Positions 50,814 to 60,095 of a stretch of DNA of 64,000 nucleotides are shown in pieces (positions within the stretch are counted from its first letter, which is position 1; every line of letters starts with the position of its first letter). The position numbers and the translations under genes are program-made. The notes below the pieces were generated by a model. It saw only the letters and a program-made list of their open reading frames with translations, did not search any database and was not told the DNA's origin. Location: the NCBI GenBank assembly GCA_903231505.1, contig CAFBRK010000216.1, positions 151,635-215,634 of the forward strand, given 5' to 3'. Source of the stretch: Olavius algarvensis associated proteobacterium Delta 3 (GTDB lineage: Bacteria; Desulfobacterota; Desulfobacteria; Desulfobacterales; CAFBRK01).

Positions 50814-52670
50814 ATGGCACGAATAAAAATAAAGGTTCCCCCCGGTGAGTGTCTCTGTGTCGGATACATGTGGGTGTGCGACAAGGATCGCAACGGGGAA
50901 ATCATCGTAGAACTGCAAGAACAATTCGGTGAACTGGTTACTATCCGATCCTTTGAATTCCGCCAACCGGAAGAACAGCCAATAGACGAGGATAGCCCGG
51001 ATGAAAACGATGGTCCGCGGTTGGTCCCACCGTTTCAGGTCCCGACCTTCGGGTCCGCTGAGGGCCGGTCATTTCTAGCCGTGGTGGAAGATTCTGCCCT
51101 CACGGAAGATCTCCTCCCGATCAAGCCGGAGGGAGATCTCACGGTGGAAGACGGGGCAATCCGGGAATCTCCCAATATTAATTTTAAAGACACCTCCGAT
51201 CTACCTGGAAGAAAAGTCATTGATATCGATGAACTGCCCAACTTCAGCGGGAAGATCGAGGTTGGACCATTCTGGACTTTTAACGACACTCCCGATCTGC
51301 GAGATGCCCGCATCCTGGAGTTTTTTAATCAGGTCAATAATCCGGAAGAAATTGTAGACCGGATACGTGACAATCCGGATATCGGCTCCGGGTCTTCGCG
51401 ACGTTATGGGATAAAGGCGGACACTGCGGCACGGGTGATAGCGGAGAGGAAACGGAAACCGGGCGGGATTTTTCGTGGGGTTGGAGAAATCAATGCCGTC
51501 AGCGGTATCGGACCGAACACATGGGAGGATATCCTCTACAGCTTTCAGGAGGTCGGTGGACAACGGGATTCGGATGAAGAAACCGAAATGGAGGAGACCG
51601 GACCATTTGCAGTTTTAGATGAACTCCACCGGATGCTTCTCGGTTTTGTGGCATACACCCAGTTTGCAAACGATTTTGGCCTGTCAAAGCGCCCCCCGCC
51701 CCGACTCATTGCCGATATCAGCCCGGTGCTGGAGCAGATCGTCAAGCTGGAGGAAGAGGGTCCTGAATCGACGGGTTATGGGGAGGTCACGGAACTGGTG
51801 CTGGATCTGGCTGCCATTGTGGGTACCGCTTATACTGAAAAACTCGAAACGGGTTACCGATTTTCAGATATTCCGTCCTTGTTCCCGGCACAACCCGCCT
51901 TCCCGGTAGGGATCCATCCGATCATGGGCACCACTATTTTAGCCAGCAGAGGGCCGGTGCCTTCGCCCCAACCGCCCTTTCCCTTCGATTCCATGGGGCA
52001 ATGGAACACGTTCTTGAACCATCTGGAGCGCAATCTTGCAACCGCCTGGCGAGGCCTGCCGCGGTCAACCGCACGGCGTCTCAGTATCCGGTATCGGGAA
52101 CTCCTGGCCGCCATCGCTGCCGCGAGGCAGTTTGGCACGACATCCCAGTTGGCTGCCGCTCTCAGGGCTTTTATTCAGCACGCTATCCGAATGGGTGTCG
52201 GCAACAGGTTTCTAGCCGTCATTGCCCAGGCTCTGGCTCGCATCGGTGGAAGTTTGGGAGGCGCCGGAGGTGCTGCCGCCGGTGGGGGAGCGGCCGGCGG
52301 TTTCGTTCTTGTGGATGTTCTGTTGCTGATCATCCTTCTCATTCTGTGGGCCATTATGTGGGTCAAGATCGGCAACTGGCTCTGGAACCAGGAAATCCCC
52401 GGAAATGGCGAAACCTATGTGGAGTATTACGCCAACGTTGCCTATCAACTTCTATATTCCAATGACTGCGACAAGCTTCTATCCCTGGTAACCAGCTCCA
52501 GCCGAAGGGTCCGTGAGCTGGAGCGGGAAGGGGTTACCGGTGATCGACTCCAAACTGCGGCGGCACTGGGTGCCGCGGCCATCAGCAAGTATCTCTCGAA
52601 ATGCGATACGAACATACGCAGCACTCTGGAACGCCGCCTCAAACACTATGGAAAGATCCTGCAGCGTTGA
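50814..52670 (+). CDS. Large unknown protein with a helix-hairpin-helix-like segment and membrane anchor
   Basis: 618 residues with an AAAGGAG site. A short N-terminal domain begins MARIKIKVPPGECLCVGYMWVCD (CLC and VC pairs). An acidic linker follows. Near 165-240 the sequence FFNQVNNPEEIVDRIRD...YGIKADTAARVIAERKRKPGGIFRGVGEINAVSGIGPNTWEDI resembles tandem helix-hairpin-helix elements that bind DNA or protein in ComEA/T2SK-type proteins. The C-terminal part includes a Gly/Ala-rich hinge (about 480-500) and one strong membrane helix (about 502-522). No enzyme motif was found. It is an isolated gene next to another unknown protein. Confidence 0.72.
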   Translation: MARIKIKVPPGECLCVGYMWVCDKDRNGEIIVELQEQFGELVTIRSFEFRQPEEQPIDEDSPDENDGPRLVPPFQVPTFGSAEGRSFLAVVEDSALTEDLLPIKPEGDLTVEDGAIRESPNINFKDTSDLPGRKVIDIDELPNFSGKIEVGPFWTFNDTPDLRDARILEFFNQVNNPEEIVDRIRDNPDIGSGSSRRYGIKADTAARVIAERKRKPGGIFRGVGEINAVSGIGPNTWEDILYSFQEVGGQRDSDEETEMEETGPFAVLDELHRMLLGFVAYTQFANDFGLSKRPPPRLIADISPVLEQIVKLEEEGPESTGYGEVTELVLDLAAIVGTAYTEKLETGYRFSDIPSLFPAQPAFPVGIHPIMGTTILASRGPVPSPQPPFPFDSMGQWNTFLNHLERNLATAWRGLPRSTARRLSIRYRELLAAIAAARQFGTTSQLAAALRAFIQHAIRMGVGNRFLAVIAQALARIGGSLGGAGGAAAGGGAAGGFVLVDVLLLIILLILWAIMWVKIGNWLWNQEIPGNGETYVEYYANVAYQLLYSNDCDKLLSLVTSSSRRVRELEREGVTGDRLQTAAALGAAAISKYLSKCDTNIRSTLERRLKHYGKILQR

Positions 52671-53013
52671 TCCGTCGGTCCGCCGTTTACGACAACACCC
52701 GTAGCTCACAGCAGCTCGGGTCACCTCCAGTCATGGATTTGCATCGACCTTTTCCCATCCCACGGGGAAGTACTGCGCCTGCTTTACCACTGTCGACTTC
52801 CCCGCTTCTGGTAAAGTGTCGCACCATCCGGGAGGCTTCTGCCTGCCGCAATGCAGAGTCAGGCGCCAATAAGCATCCCCCCGGTTGGTGGCATGGTGGA
52901 GTTGTGATTTCTCGAGTTGACATTTCACCAACGATTACCCATTTTAACTCCAAAAAGGACACGCGGTCTTGTCCAGGGATCAAGATCGAGGATCGTGAAA
53001 GGGAGGATACAGT
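52671..53013. other. Intergenic stretch, no gene seen
   Basis: About 340 bases between two unknown-protein genes. I see no coding signal, RNA structure or repeat that can be supported. Confidence 0.4.
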
Positions 53014-53367
53014 ATGCTTACTCTGGAAGAATTGAAAATGGATATGGATTTGATCAACGAGGTGAGCTGGGATCTAGGCCCGGAAGAGGCCGTAAAATTG
53101 TATCTGGAGTGGGGCAACACGGATTGGGGGAGTGGAAAGCATATCATCCGGGGCAAAGACGATTATTCCACGTATTTCGTCGTGAACTGCTGGGAGAAAC
53201 CCTACTACATCTATCTCATCCGTCGAAATTCCGAGGAGGCCCAGGAACTGGCGAAGTTCGAGCTTCCCCGGGAATATGAAAAGGACGTCTGCGAGCTGAA
53301 AGGCGTCTACGCCCTCGAGCCGGATGTCAAAGCGTGGCTCAAATCAGAGCTCGGTGTAAACGAATGA
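53014..53367 (+). CDS. Hypothetical protein (117 aa)
   Basis: 117 residues with a GGGAGG ribosome site nine bases before ATG. Tryptophan-rich, acidic N-terminal half (DLGPEEAVKLYLEWGNTDWGSGKH), followed by a beta-strand-rich section ending in YFVVNCWEKPYYIYLIRRN and an alpha-helical C-terminus with a KAWLKSELGV end. No cysteine pairs or membrane segment. Composition is normal for a folded cytoplasmic protein. I do not recognise a family. Confidence 0.7.
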   Translation: MLTLEELKMDMDLINEVSWDLGPEEAVKLYLEWGNTDWGSGKHIIRGKDDYSTYFVVNCWEKPYYIYLIRRNSEEAQELAKFELPREYEKDVCELKGVYALEPDVKAWLKSELGVNE

Positions 53368-53439
53368 TATCAGATGGCAATTGCATGATCGCGGTAAAAC
53401 AGCAGGGCGCGTTACAATACAGGTCCAGCAGGATACCGG

Positions 53440-53640
53440 CTAAAATAATGATACACGCCAGCTGATTTTCCGCACCGGGTGATGTTTGGAGGGCTGCCGA
53501 ACAAACACTTCGCGATGACATGAGGCGCACTTGTAACAGCGCGATCCGGGCATCAGGCGCATCCACCATCTTCGTCGTACACGGTAAAAAAGGTTGTCCT
53601 CGCAGGAAGAACACTGGAATTCTTCGGTTACTCTCACCAT
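53440..53640 (-). CDS. Small zinc-ribbon-like protein
   Basis: 66 residues from the ATG with GAAGGAG eight bases before it. Two Cys pairs, CSSC (10-13) and CYKCASC (35-41), give a C4-type zinc-binding knuckle, linked by a basic, Trp/Arg-rich segment (YRVRRRWWMRLMPGSR). Small proteins of this kind often bind nucleic acids, but nothing specific can be claimed. It sits between unrelated genes with convergent neighbour. Confidence 0.6.
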   Translation of the reverse strand: MVRVTEEFQCSSCEDNLFYRVRRRWWMRLMPGSRCYKCASCHREVFVRQPSKHHPVRKISWRVSLF

Positions 53641-53800
53641 GTATGTCTCCTTCGGATGAACGTTGAAAAGAGACATTGCAAGCCTCGTGCCAATCCATCA
53701 AAAAAAGACAACTAATTGTAAATACATGGTTTTTAAAACTGGGTACGACAAAATATCTAGGAACGCCATGTAACAAATGTGACGTGTATTACAGAATGGT

Positions 53801-54577
53801 TCAGAACAGGATCTGACTGAGGAAGAGTTTTGTCCGTTCATGCTGGGGGTTATTGAAGAATTCTTCAGGTGTGTTCTCTTCGACGATCTGACCAAAATCC
53901 ATGAACAGCACGCGGTGTGCGACACTCTTGGCAAATCCCATTTCGTGGGTCACCACCAGCATGGTCATGCCTTCCCGGGCCAGTTCGATCATCACGTCGA
54001 GCACCTCCTTGATCATCTCCGGATCGAGGGCCGACGTGGGTTCATCAAATAGCATGACTTTGGGCGCCATGCACAGGCTGCGGGCAATTGCAACCCGCTG
54101 CTGCTGTCCTCCGGAAAGCTGCCCGGGGTACTTTTGCGCCTGTTCCGCAATGTGGACCTTCTCCAGATAGTACATGGCCGTTTCCTCGGCCTCTTTCTTC
54201 GGCACCTTCCGCACCCAGATCGGTCCGAGGGCCAGATTCTCCACAATCGTGAGGTGGGGGAATAGGTTGAAGTGCTGGAACACCATGCCGACCTCGGCAC
54301 GGACCCGCTCGATGTTCTTGATGTTGTTGGTCAGTTCGATACCGTCGACCACTATCTGGCCGCGCTGATGCTCCTCGAGGCGGTTCATACAGCGAATCAA
54401 CGTGGATTTACCGGAACCCGACGGTCCGCAGATGACAATACGTTCCTTTTTCCGCACCTTAAGGTTTATGTCTCTGAGAACATGAAACTCACCATACCAT
54501 TTGTGCATTCCGGTAATGTCGATGATTGCCTCGTCATCTGGAGCCGAAATGATGTTTTTTTCAGTCTGTTCAGTCAT
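53801..54577 (-). CDS. aapP: Polar amino-acid ABC transporter, ATP-binding subunit
   Basis: 258 residues. Walker [11 protein letters not shown]-loop, signature [15 protein letters not shown], Walker [15 protein letters not shown] and H-loop VVTHEM, as in GlnQ/AapP/BztD ATPases. The N-terminus is the usual [16 protein letters not shown]. It energises the importer whose permeases and binding protein lie upstream on the same strand. It is separated from the nearer permease by a 285-base spacer with tandem repeats, so expression may depend on readthrough. Confidence 0.93.
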   Translation of the reverse strand: MTEQTEKNIISAPDDEAIIDITGMHKWYGEFHVLRDINLKVRKKERIVICGPSGSGKSTLIRCMNRLEEHQRGQIVVDGIELTNNIKNIERVRAEVGMVFQHFNLFPHLTIVENLALGPIWVRKVPKKEAEETAMYYLEKVHIAEQAQKYPGQLSGGQQQRVAIARSLCMAPKVMLFDEPTSALDPEMIKEVLDVMIELAREGMTMLVVTHEMGFAKSVAHRVLFMDFGQIVEENTPEEFFNNPQHERTKLFLSQILF

Positions 54578-54656
54578 AATCCTGCAACTTGGCTAAAGGG
54601 TTGATGGGCAGGTTCTTATCTTATGCTTTCGTACCCGGCAGACGGTACCGCCTGAG

Positions 54657-54860
54657 CAGGGTTCGCCGGTTTGCCGGTTCGCCCGTGTGCCCGTTGGTAA
54701 AGGTCACTTGCCGCCTGCCGGCGGCGCCATTCAGTTACTTGTCCCCCTTCGCGGGACGTCATTCTTTGTTCTTCTTATCATTACGCTTTCAGCTTTGAGC
54801 TTTCAGCTTCCAGCATCCAGCATCCAGTATCCAGCACCCAGTATCCAGCACCCAGCCTAC
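54657..54860. repeat. Tandem short repeats in the ABC-transporter spacer
   Basis: Three units of the type GGTTYGCC (54659-54682) are followed, near 54800-54857, by repeated CCAGCAT/CCAGTAT/CCAGCAC heptamers. They lie between the ATPase and permease genes and probably vary by slippage. Confidence 0.55.
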
Positions 54861-54862
54861 AA

Positions 54863-55963
54863 CTAGTACCCCCGATCCAGTTCCCGTTCCAGGCGTCGGC
54901 TGTAATTGGACATGGAAAAACAGCCCAGGAAATAAAGGATCGCCACAAACAGGTACACTTCCCGGCTGAATCCCATCCATTCCGGGTTGGAGAGCACGGT
55001 CTGGGAGGTTTTCAACAGATCGAACAGCGCAATGATGACGACCAGAGATGTATCCTTGAACGCCGAGATAAGGATGCTCACCGTCGGTGGGATCACGATC
55101 TTGAGCGCCTGGGGCAGGATCACCAGGCGCATGGTCAGCACATAGTTCAGTCCCAGGGAATCGGCCGCCTCGTATTGGCCCTGACTCATCCCCTGGAGAC
55201 CGCCCCGGACAACTTCCGCAATATACGCAGCGGTAAACAGGATGATCGCCACCTGTGCCCGAAGGATGGAGTTGATGGTAATCCCTTCCGGCAGGAACAG
55301 GGGAAAGATAATGGATCCCATAAACAGGAGACTGATAAGGGGGACGCCCCGGATCAGCTCGATATAAATGATACATAGATACTTTACGGCCGGCATCGAG
55401 GATTGGCGCCCGAGGGCCAGGATGACTCCCAATGGATATGCGGCGGTGAGTCCGAAAACCGACAGCAGAAGGGTCAACGGCAAGCCTCCCCACTGAGTAC
55501 TATCCACCGGCGTCAGCCCGAACAGACCGCCCTTCATGAAAAGACCCATGAGAAACAGGCCGATGACCCAGCCGTAGGCCAGATATTTATTCCAATGCGT
55601 GCGGTCCCGGCTGTAAAAGAGCAGGAAAAAAAGGATGAGCATGGCCAGAAGCGGCCTCCACTGAAGCTCATATGGGAAAAAACCGAAAATGATGAACCGC
55701 AGGTTGGTCGTCACCGCCGACCAGCAGGCGCCCGGAGCGTCCCGGCAGACGGCCCCGTCGGTGAACCAGAGGCTGTCGACAAACGCCCACCGGAAAAACG
55801 GGGGAATCGTTTTCCAGAGCACGAAGAGCGTGACCAGAGTCAGCACCGAGTTCAACCACCCGTCGAACAGGTTCGCCCGGAGCCACCCAATTACACCGAT
55901 GCTGGCTTTGGGCGGTCGGATATCGTCTCCTGATGGCTCGCTATGTGTCGTGTTTTCAACCAT
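54863..55963 (-). CDS. aapM: Polar amino-acid ABC transporter permease (AapM-type)
   Basis: 366 residues. An N-terminal helix (about 36-55) and extra helices (about 95-150) precede the permease core (about 160-360). The EAA loop reads EAADSLGLNYVLTMRLVILPQALKIVIPP. Length, a variable N-terminal soluble loop with Cys pairs, and the gene order fit the AapM/BztC family that pairs with AapQ. It lacks a ribosome site before ATG; two hairpins lie in its leader. It starts 253 bases after the AapQ-type gene. Confidence 0.92.
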   Translation of the reverse strand: MVENTTHSEPSGDDIRPPKASIGVIGWLRANLFDGWLNSVLTLVTLFVLWKTIPPFFRWAFVDSLWFTDGAVCRDAPGACWSAVTTNLRFIIFGFFPYELQWRPLLAMLILFFLLFYSRDRTHWNKYLAYGWVIGLFLMGLFMKGGLFGLTPVDSTQWGGLPLTLLLSVFGLTAAYPLGVILALGRQSSMPAVKYLCIIYIELIRGVPLISLLFMGSIIFPLFLPEGITINSILRAQVAIILFTAAYIAEVVRGGLQGMSQGQYEAADSLGLNYVLTMRLVILPQALKIVIPPTVSILISAFKDTSLVVIIALFDLLKTSQTVLSNPEWMGFSREVYLFVAILYFLGCFSMSNYSRRLERELDRGY

Positions 55964-55969
55964 AATAAT

Positions 55970-56219
55970 AAAATCGTTTCACGATTTTATGCCGTGCGGC
56001 GTTGCCGCACATTTTTTCCATGTTTGAATTCTTCCTGTGACGAGGCCGATAGTTTCTTGCCATATCGTTTCACCCCGGCTCAGAGATAAGCCCTTGATGC
56101 AGTGGTTACGTTGTAAACGTTACTTTCCGAAACTCATCCTGTTGCTGAACCTCTGCGGTCCTCAACTTAACTCACTTGCCGCGCAGCGGCGATCACTAAA
56201 ATCGCGACCGCGATTTTAG
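55970..56219. repeat. Symmetric hairpin-bounded element between permease genes
   Basis: One end (55970-56010) has AAAATCGT-TTC-ACGATTTT followed by GTGCGGC-GTT-GCCGCAC. The other (about 56178-56219) has a GCCGC/GCGGC hairpin followed by CTAAAATCGC-GACC-GCGATTTTAG, the same two modules in inverted order. The last overlaps the stop of the AapQ-type gene. The 170 bases between have no coding sequence. This is the structure of a REPIN or MITE with paired, inverted palindromes. Confidence 0.55.
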
Positions 56220-57388
56220 CGTTCGACCAGACGCGCCCTCTTGTTGTACCAGTTCATAAACGCCGATGTGGACAGACTGAACATCAGATAGACCAGCATG
56301 ATCAGAGCAACCCCTTCAATCGACTGACCTGTCTGATTCATGGTCGTGTTGGCCACGGAGACAAAGTCGGGATAACCGATGGCCACCGCCAGTGAGCTGT
56401 TTTTGGTTAAATTGAGCATCTGGCTCGTGAGCGGGGGGATAATCACCCGCAGGGCCTGTGGAAGGATAACCAGGTTCAGGACCAGATTGGGTCTCAGGCC
56501 GATGGCCATGGCCGCTTCCTGCTGCCCTTTGCTCACGGACTGGATGCCGGCGCGCACCACTTCCGCCACAAACGCCGCCGTGTACAACACCAGCCCCAGA
56601 AGCAGCGCAATAAATTCCGGGCTTAATGTCATCCCCCCCGTGAAATTGAATCCCTGGAGCACCGGGACATCCATCGCCGTGGGGGAGCCGAAGGCAACCC
56701 ATGCCAATGTCGGCAACCCAAGAATCAGACCGAGACCGACACGGAACACCGGAAAGTATTTTCCGGTCTGCTCCTGCCGCGTTTTCGCCCAGCGCCGGAG
56801 AAAAAAGACGGCTACGATCGCAATCACCAGCGTCGACAGTATATAGGCATGGGCCGGATGGGCCTCGGGTATGGCAACCGCCACACCCCGGTTACATAAA
56901 AACACCCCGGCGACCGGATTCAGCGCCTGGCGTGGCGACGGCAACGATTCATAGAATATGGCATACCAGAAAAACAACTGCAGCAGGACGGGGACGTCCT
57001 GCATCACTTCAATGTAGATTTTGGATAGCCGCGAGACAAGCCAGTTGCTGGACAGCCGGGCCACCCCGACAATGGTGCCGAGGATAACCGTCGCGATGAT
57101 ACCGATCAGGGATACTTTCAGTGTATTCAACACGCCAACGAAAAGGGCCCGTCCATAGGTGTCGGCGGAGCCATAGGAAATCAGGGATTCACCGATCTCG
57201 AAAGCGGCCTCTTTTTGAATGAACCCGAAACCGGACGCAATGTTCTGCCGCTCCAGATTGGTCAGCGTGTTGGACACCAGGTACCAAGCCAGCAACCCCA
57301 CCATACAGAGGACGCCGATCTGGAAAAATACGGCACGCACTTTGGGATTGAGATAAAAAGGTACCTTCTCGGCATCCGCAATGGTCAT
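56216..57388 (-). CDS. aapQ: Polar amino-acid ABC transporter permease (AapQ-type)
   Basis: 390 residues. Helix near 20-40, a large soluble insert (about 45-90), and several helices with the EAA loop EAAMAIGLRPNLVLNLVILPQALRVIIPP. Residues 155-170 (CNRGVAVAIPEAHPAH) belong to the AapQ/BztB extra region. It forms the heteromeric channel with AapM. It lies 132 bases after the binding-protein gene, the gap holding a 12-bp hairpin. Confidence 0.92.
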   Translation of the reverse strand: MTIADAEKVPFYLNPKVRAVFFQIGVLCMVGLLAWYLVSNTLTNLERQNIASGFGFIQKEAAFEIGESLISYGSADTYGRALFVGVLNTLKVSLIGIIATVILGTIVGVARLSSNWLVSRLSKIYIEVMQDVPVLLQLFFWYAIFYESLPSPRQALNPVAGVFLCNRGVAVAIPEAHPAHAYILSTLVIAIVAVFFLRRWAKTRQEQTGKYFPVFRVGLGLILGLPTLAWVAFGSPTAMDVPVLQGFNFTGGMTLSPEFIALLLGLVLYTAAFVAEVVRAGIQSVSKGQQEAAMAIGLRPNLVLNLVILPQALRVIIPPLTSQMLNLTKNSSLAVAIGYPDFVSVANTTMNQTGQSIEGVALIMLVYLMFSLSTSAFMNWYNKRARLVER

Positions 57389-57433
57389 GGCAATCGGTCG
57401 GGTTTTGGATGGCGGTTACAGGAAAATGGAACA

Positions 57434-57461
57434 GCCTGCTTCCGAAGGCTCGGAAGCAGGC
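57434..57461. other. Stabilising hairpin between aapJ and aapQ
   Basis: GCCTGCTTCCGA (57434-57445) pairs perfectly with TCGGAAGCAGGC (57450-57461) around a 4-base loop. Such hairpins after binding-protein genes usually protect the upstream mRNA and lower expression of the permease genes. Confidence 0.75.
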
Positions 57462-57520
57462 CGCAGATATGGCGGTGGATCAGGATCCCTGCACATGGCA
57501 ACGCTCCCACTTCCGGCCGA

Positions 57521-58540
57521 TTATCTGAATGGGGCGGCGTACATCAGACCGCCGTCCGTCCAGAGGGCGTTCAGGCCGCGTTCCAGTCCAAGGGGTGTGT
57601 CGGGTCCAACGTTGCGAGCGTAAATCTCGCCGTAGTTGCCGACCTGTTTGATAATGTTGTAGACCCATTTATCGCTGAGGCCAAGGGCCTTCCCCATGCC
57701 GGGGGTCACACCCAGAAATCGCTGAATTCCGGGATTTTTCGATTTCATCATGCGATCGACATTTCTGGAAGTGATGCCGAATTCCTCAGCCTGGATCAGG
57801 GCCATGACGGTCCAATTGACGATATCATACCACTGATCGTCACCGTGGCGCACCACCGGGGCAAGGGGTTCTTTGGAAATCACTTCAGGCAGAATCATGT
57901 AGTTTTTCGGGTTCGGAGAAACAGAGCGCTGGGCGGCCAGTTGGGACACATCCGACGTGAGGCAGTCGCACCGGCCGGCAAAGAAGGCCTTGTTCAGTTC
58001 GGCCGTATTTTCGATCACCACCGGTTTCCACTGCATGTCGTTGGACCGGAAAAAATCGGCCGCATTCAGCTCGGTGGTGGTGCCCGGCAGCACGCACACC
58101 GTGGCGCCGCCCAGTTCCTTCGCGCTTCTAACGCCGAGGTTTTTGGGTACCAGAAAACCCTGGCCGTCGTAATAGTTCACCTGAACAAAATTCAGGCCGT
58201 TGGTGGTCTCGCGGCTCAACGTCTGGGTCGTGTTCCGGCAGAGAACGTCGATCTCCTTGGACTGAAGCGCCGGCAGGCGCTGAACCGCAGTCAGGGCTTG
58301 ATATTTTACCTTGTCGGAATCGCCGAATACCGCCGCTGCAATCGCCCTGGCCGTATCCACGTCCAGGCCCAGCCAGGCACCCTTTTCATTCGGCATGCTG
58401 AAACCGAATACACCGCCATTGACGCCGGCAATGATATACCCTCTGGCCTTCACCTCATCAAGGGTTCCGGCCATGGACAGTCCGGCCGAAGCAAATACGA
58501 TCACGGCTACCGCTATCACACATAGCTTGAAAACCTTCAT
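57521..58540 (-). CDS. aapJ: Polar amino-acid ABC transporter periplasmic binding protein
   Basis: The start is set at MKVFKLC with GGAGGGAG close before it (339 residues). Sec signal (about 1-22, AGTLDEVKARG as mature start). The typical AapJ/BztA motifs follow: YIIAGVNGGVFGFSMPNEKGAWLGLDVDTARAIAAAVFG, ALQSKEIDVLCRNTTQTLSRE and VCVLPGTTTELNAADFF. It binds L-amino acids for the Aap-type importer. A strong promoter must lie in 58541-58830, but none is distinctive. The substrate range cannot be read from sequence. Confidence 0.93.
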   Translation of the reverse strand: MKVFKLCVIAVAVIVFASAGLSMAGTLDEVKARGYIIAGVNGGVFGFSMPNEKGAWLGLDVDTARAIAAAVFGDSDKVKYQALTAVQRLPALQSKEIDVLCRNTTQTLSRETTNGLNFVQVNYYDGQGFLVPKNLGVRSAKELGGATVCVLPGTTTELNAADFFRSNDMQWKPVVIENTAELNKAFFAGRCDCLTSDVSQLAAQRSVSPNPKNYMILPEVISKEPLAPVVRHGDDQWYDIVNWTVMALIQAEEFGITSRNVDRMMKSKNPGIQRFLGVTPGMGKALGLSDKWVYNIIKQVGNYGEIYARNVGPDTPLGLERGLNALWTDGGLMYAAPFR

Positions 58541-58830
58541 CCGCACTCCCTCCTTTTCAATGTTTGGGGTTTCCGCAGGAATAGCGCTGGAACGATGCAT
58601 CCGCCGATCCGGCGGCGTCTAAGTAATATAAACTGTAACTTTTCGGGCAATGAATGGATATATCGAACGTGTCATTTTTCATACCCGATGCCGGCTGGAA
58701 AATCAAATACTATAAACACGTCATCCAACACCTGAGCTGCCGATCTAATTAATTTCTCTTGCCTTACTCCGATCGAGTACATAAAATTAAAAATTCTTTT
58801 CAAAGGCACACATGAACCGGAGGGAGCAAC

Positions 58831-59028
58831 ATGGAAGAACTGAACAAAAATCATATTCTCGACATTGCCGAAGGACTGCGTCTGATCGAAGCGGGCGTCG
58901 AAAAAATTCAGGGAACAATGCGCGACTTAAATGCCAAATCCATCAAGGAAGTGGCTGAAAAACTCATCCCGATTTTCAAGGAAGACGACGATTCGCTGAC
59001 CGACTCGATTATAAAACATATCGGATGA
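58831..59028 (+). CDS. Small helical protein of unknown function
   Basis: 65 residues with a CGGAGGGAG site. Two or three helices, acidic, with EELNKNHILDIAEGLRLIEAGVEKIQGTMRDLN leading to LIPIFKEDDDSLTDSIIKHIG. A strong intrinsic terminator follows at 59069, so it is a one-gene transcript. No family recognised; the regular heptad pattern would suit oligomerisation. Confidence 0.7.
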   Translation: MEELNKNHILDIAEGLRLIEAGVEKIQGTMRDLNAKSIKEVAEKLIPIFKEDDDSLTDSIIKHIG

Positions 59029-59068
59029 CACCTGCGACTCACGACATACGTGAAGATAGTCATTTCCG

Positions 59069-59092
59069 GGCGGCCGTCGGTCCGCCTTTTTT
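59069..59092 (+). terminator. Intrinsic terminator of the small helical protein gene
   Basis: GGCGG, an 8-base loop, CCGCC, then six T. It lies 41 bases after the stop at 59028. Confidence 0.8.
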
Positions 59093-59310
59093 ACGGGGTC
59101 ATCTTCCGATGTGGTGCCGTTGGTGAGTGAAATTAATCGATAGTCCCCATAGCCGGGGTATGATCATTCAGGGTTCAAGGACTCGAGGCTCCAATGGGTC
59201 CGGTGAGACGTTAAACGCAATGATTAAAACCCTGCAACATAAACACCCGCGCCCTATACCCCTTGCATCATTGGCCCCTTTCCACCATTCCATTGGCAGA
59301 TGAAAAAACA

Positions 59311-59922
59311 TCAGCTTGAAGCCGTCACCGGCCGGTCCCGGTAAGCCGCTTCGATCATCCCGAGAAAATAGTGATGAAACCGGGTGTCTTGCGTCAATTC
59401 CGGATGGAAGGCGGTCACCAGCCAGTGACCCTGACGGGCGGCCACGGCACCGATCCCGGGTACGGACACAAGAATGTGAACGTCGATTCCCGTGTTCGTC
59501 AACCGGGGGGCACGAATGAACACGCCACGAAATGGGCGGCGTTTCCCGCCCGGCAGTTCGTCGACCCACAGGTCGATTTCAAAACTGTCTACTTGCCGGC
59601 CGAATGCGTTTCGCTCGACCCGGACGTCCATGACCCCGATCAGCGGTTGGTCCACGCCCACATCCCGGGCCAGCAGGATCATCCCGGCACAAACTCCCCA
59701 GACCGGTTTTTCGGTGGCAAAACGGCGAAGCGGCGACAACAAATCATAGGATACAGCGAGTTTTCCGATGGTGGTGCTCTCGCCTCCTGGAATGATTAGT
59801 CCGTCGATTCCGGTCAGCTGTTCGGGCAAACGTACGACGGTGCTGGAAATGCCCAGTCCATCCAGCATGTCGATATGTTCCTGGAAGGCCCCTTGAAGAG
59901 CCAGAATGCCGACGTTTACCAT
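59311..59922 (-). CDS. pdxT: Pyridoxal 5'-phosphate synthase, glutaminase subunit
   Basis: 203 residues. Class I glutamine amidotransferase of the PdxT family: GILALQGAFQEH start, LIIPGGESTTIGKL, nucleophile Cys78 in VWGVCAGM, and the His173/Glu175 pair in FHPELTQD. It hydrolyses glutamine and channels ammonia to PdxS for PLP synthesis. It lies downstream of pdxS on the same strand, 173 bases apart. The intergenic gap to the left (59093-59310) holds only repeat-like sequence. Confidence 0.95.
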   Translation of the reverse strand: MVNVGILALQGAFQEHIDMLDGLGISSTVVRLPEQLTGIDGLIIPGGESTTIGKLAVSYDLLSPLRRFATEKPVWGVCAGMILLARDVGVDQPLIGVMDVRVERNAFGRQVDSFEIDLWVDELPGGKRRPFRGVFIRAPRLTNTGIDVHILVSVPGIGAVAARQGHWLVTAFHPELTQDTRFHHYFLGMIEAAYRDRPVTASS

Positions 59923-60095
59923 GGGCCTCCGTGATCGATTATCGTCGACTCATACAAACGGTGCCATTGAATCGAGAAAAACGCACATCGATTGTTTGAA
60001 CCATCACCAAAATTACCAGGGTGCCGAGCTCCGACCTTCCGGGTTAAGATTGCTTCCCAGAGAGATACCCCGTTGCCATCAACGCTCTCGACAGA

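Noticed and set aside
54790..54860. CCAGCA heptamer run as a CRISPR or origin iteron array
   Set aside because: Units are adjacent and degenerate, in an intra-operon spacer; no replication genes are near.
57215..58525. 436-codon plus-strand frame opposite the ABC binding-protein gene
   Set aside because: It is a shadow of the aapQ and aapJ genes on the other strand; composition is Gly/His/Arg-rich and no domain is visible.
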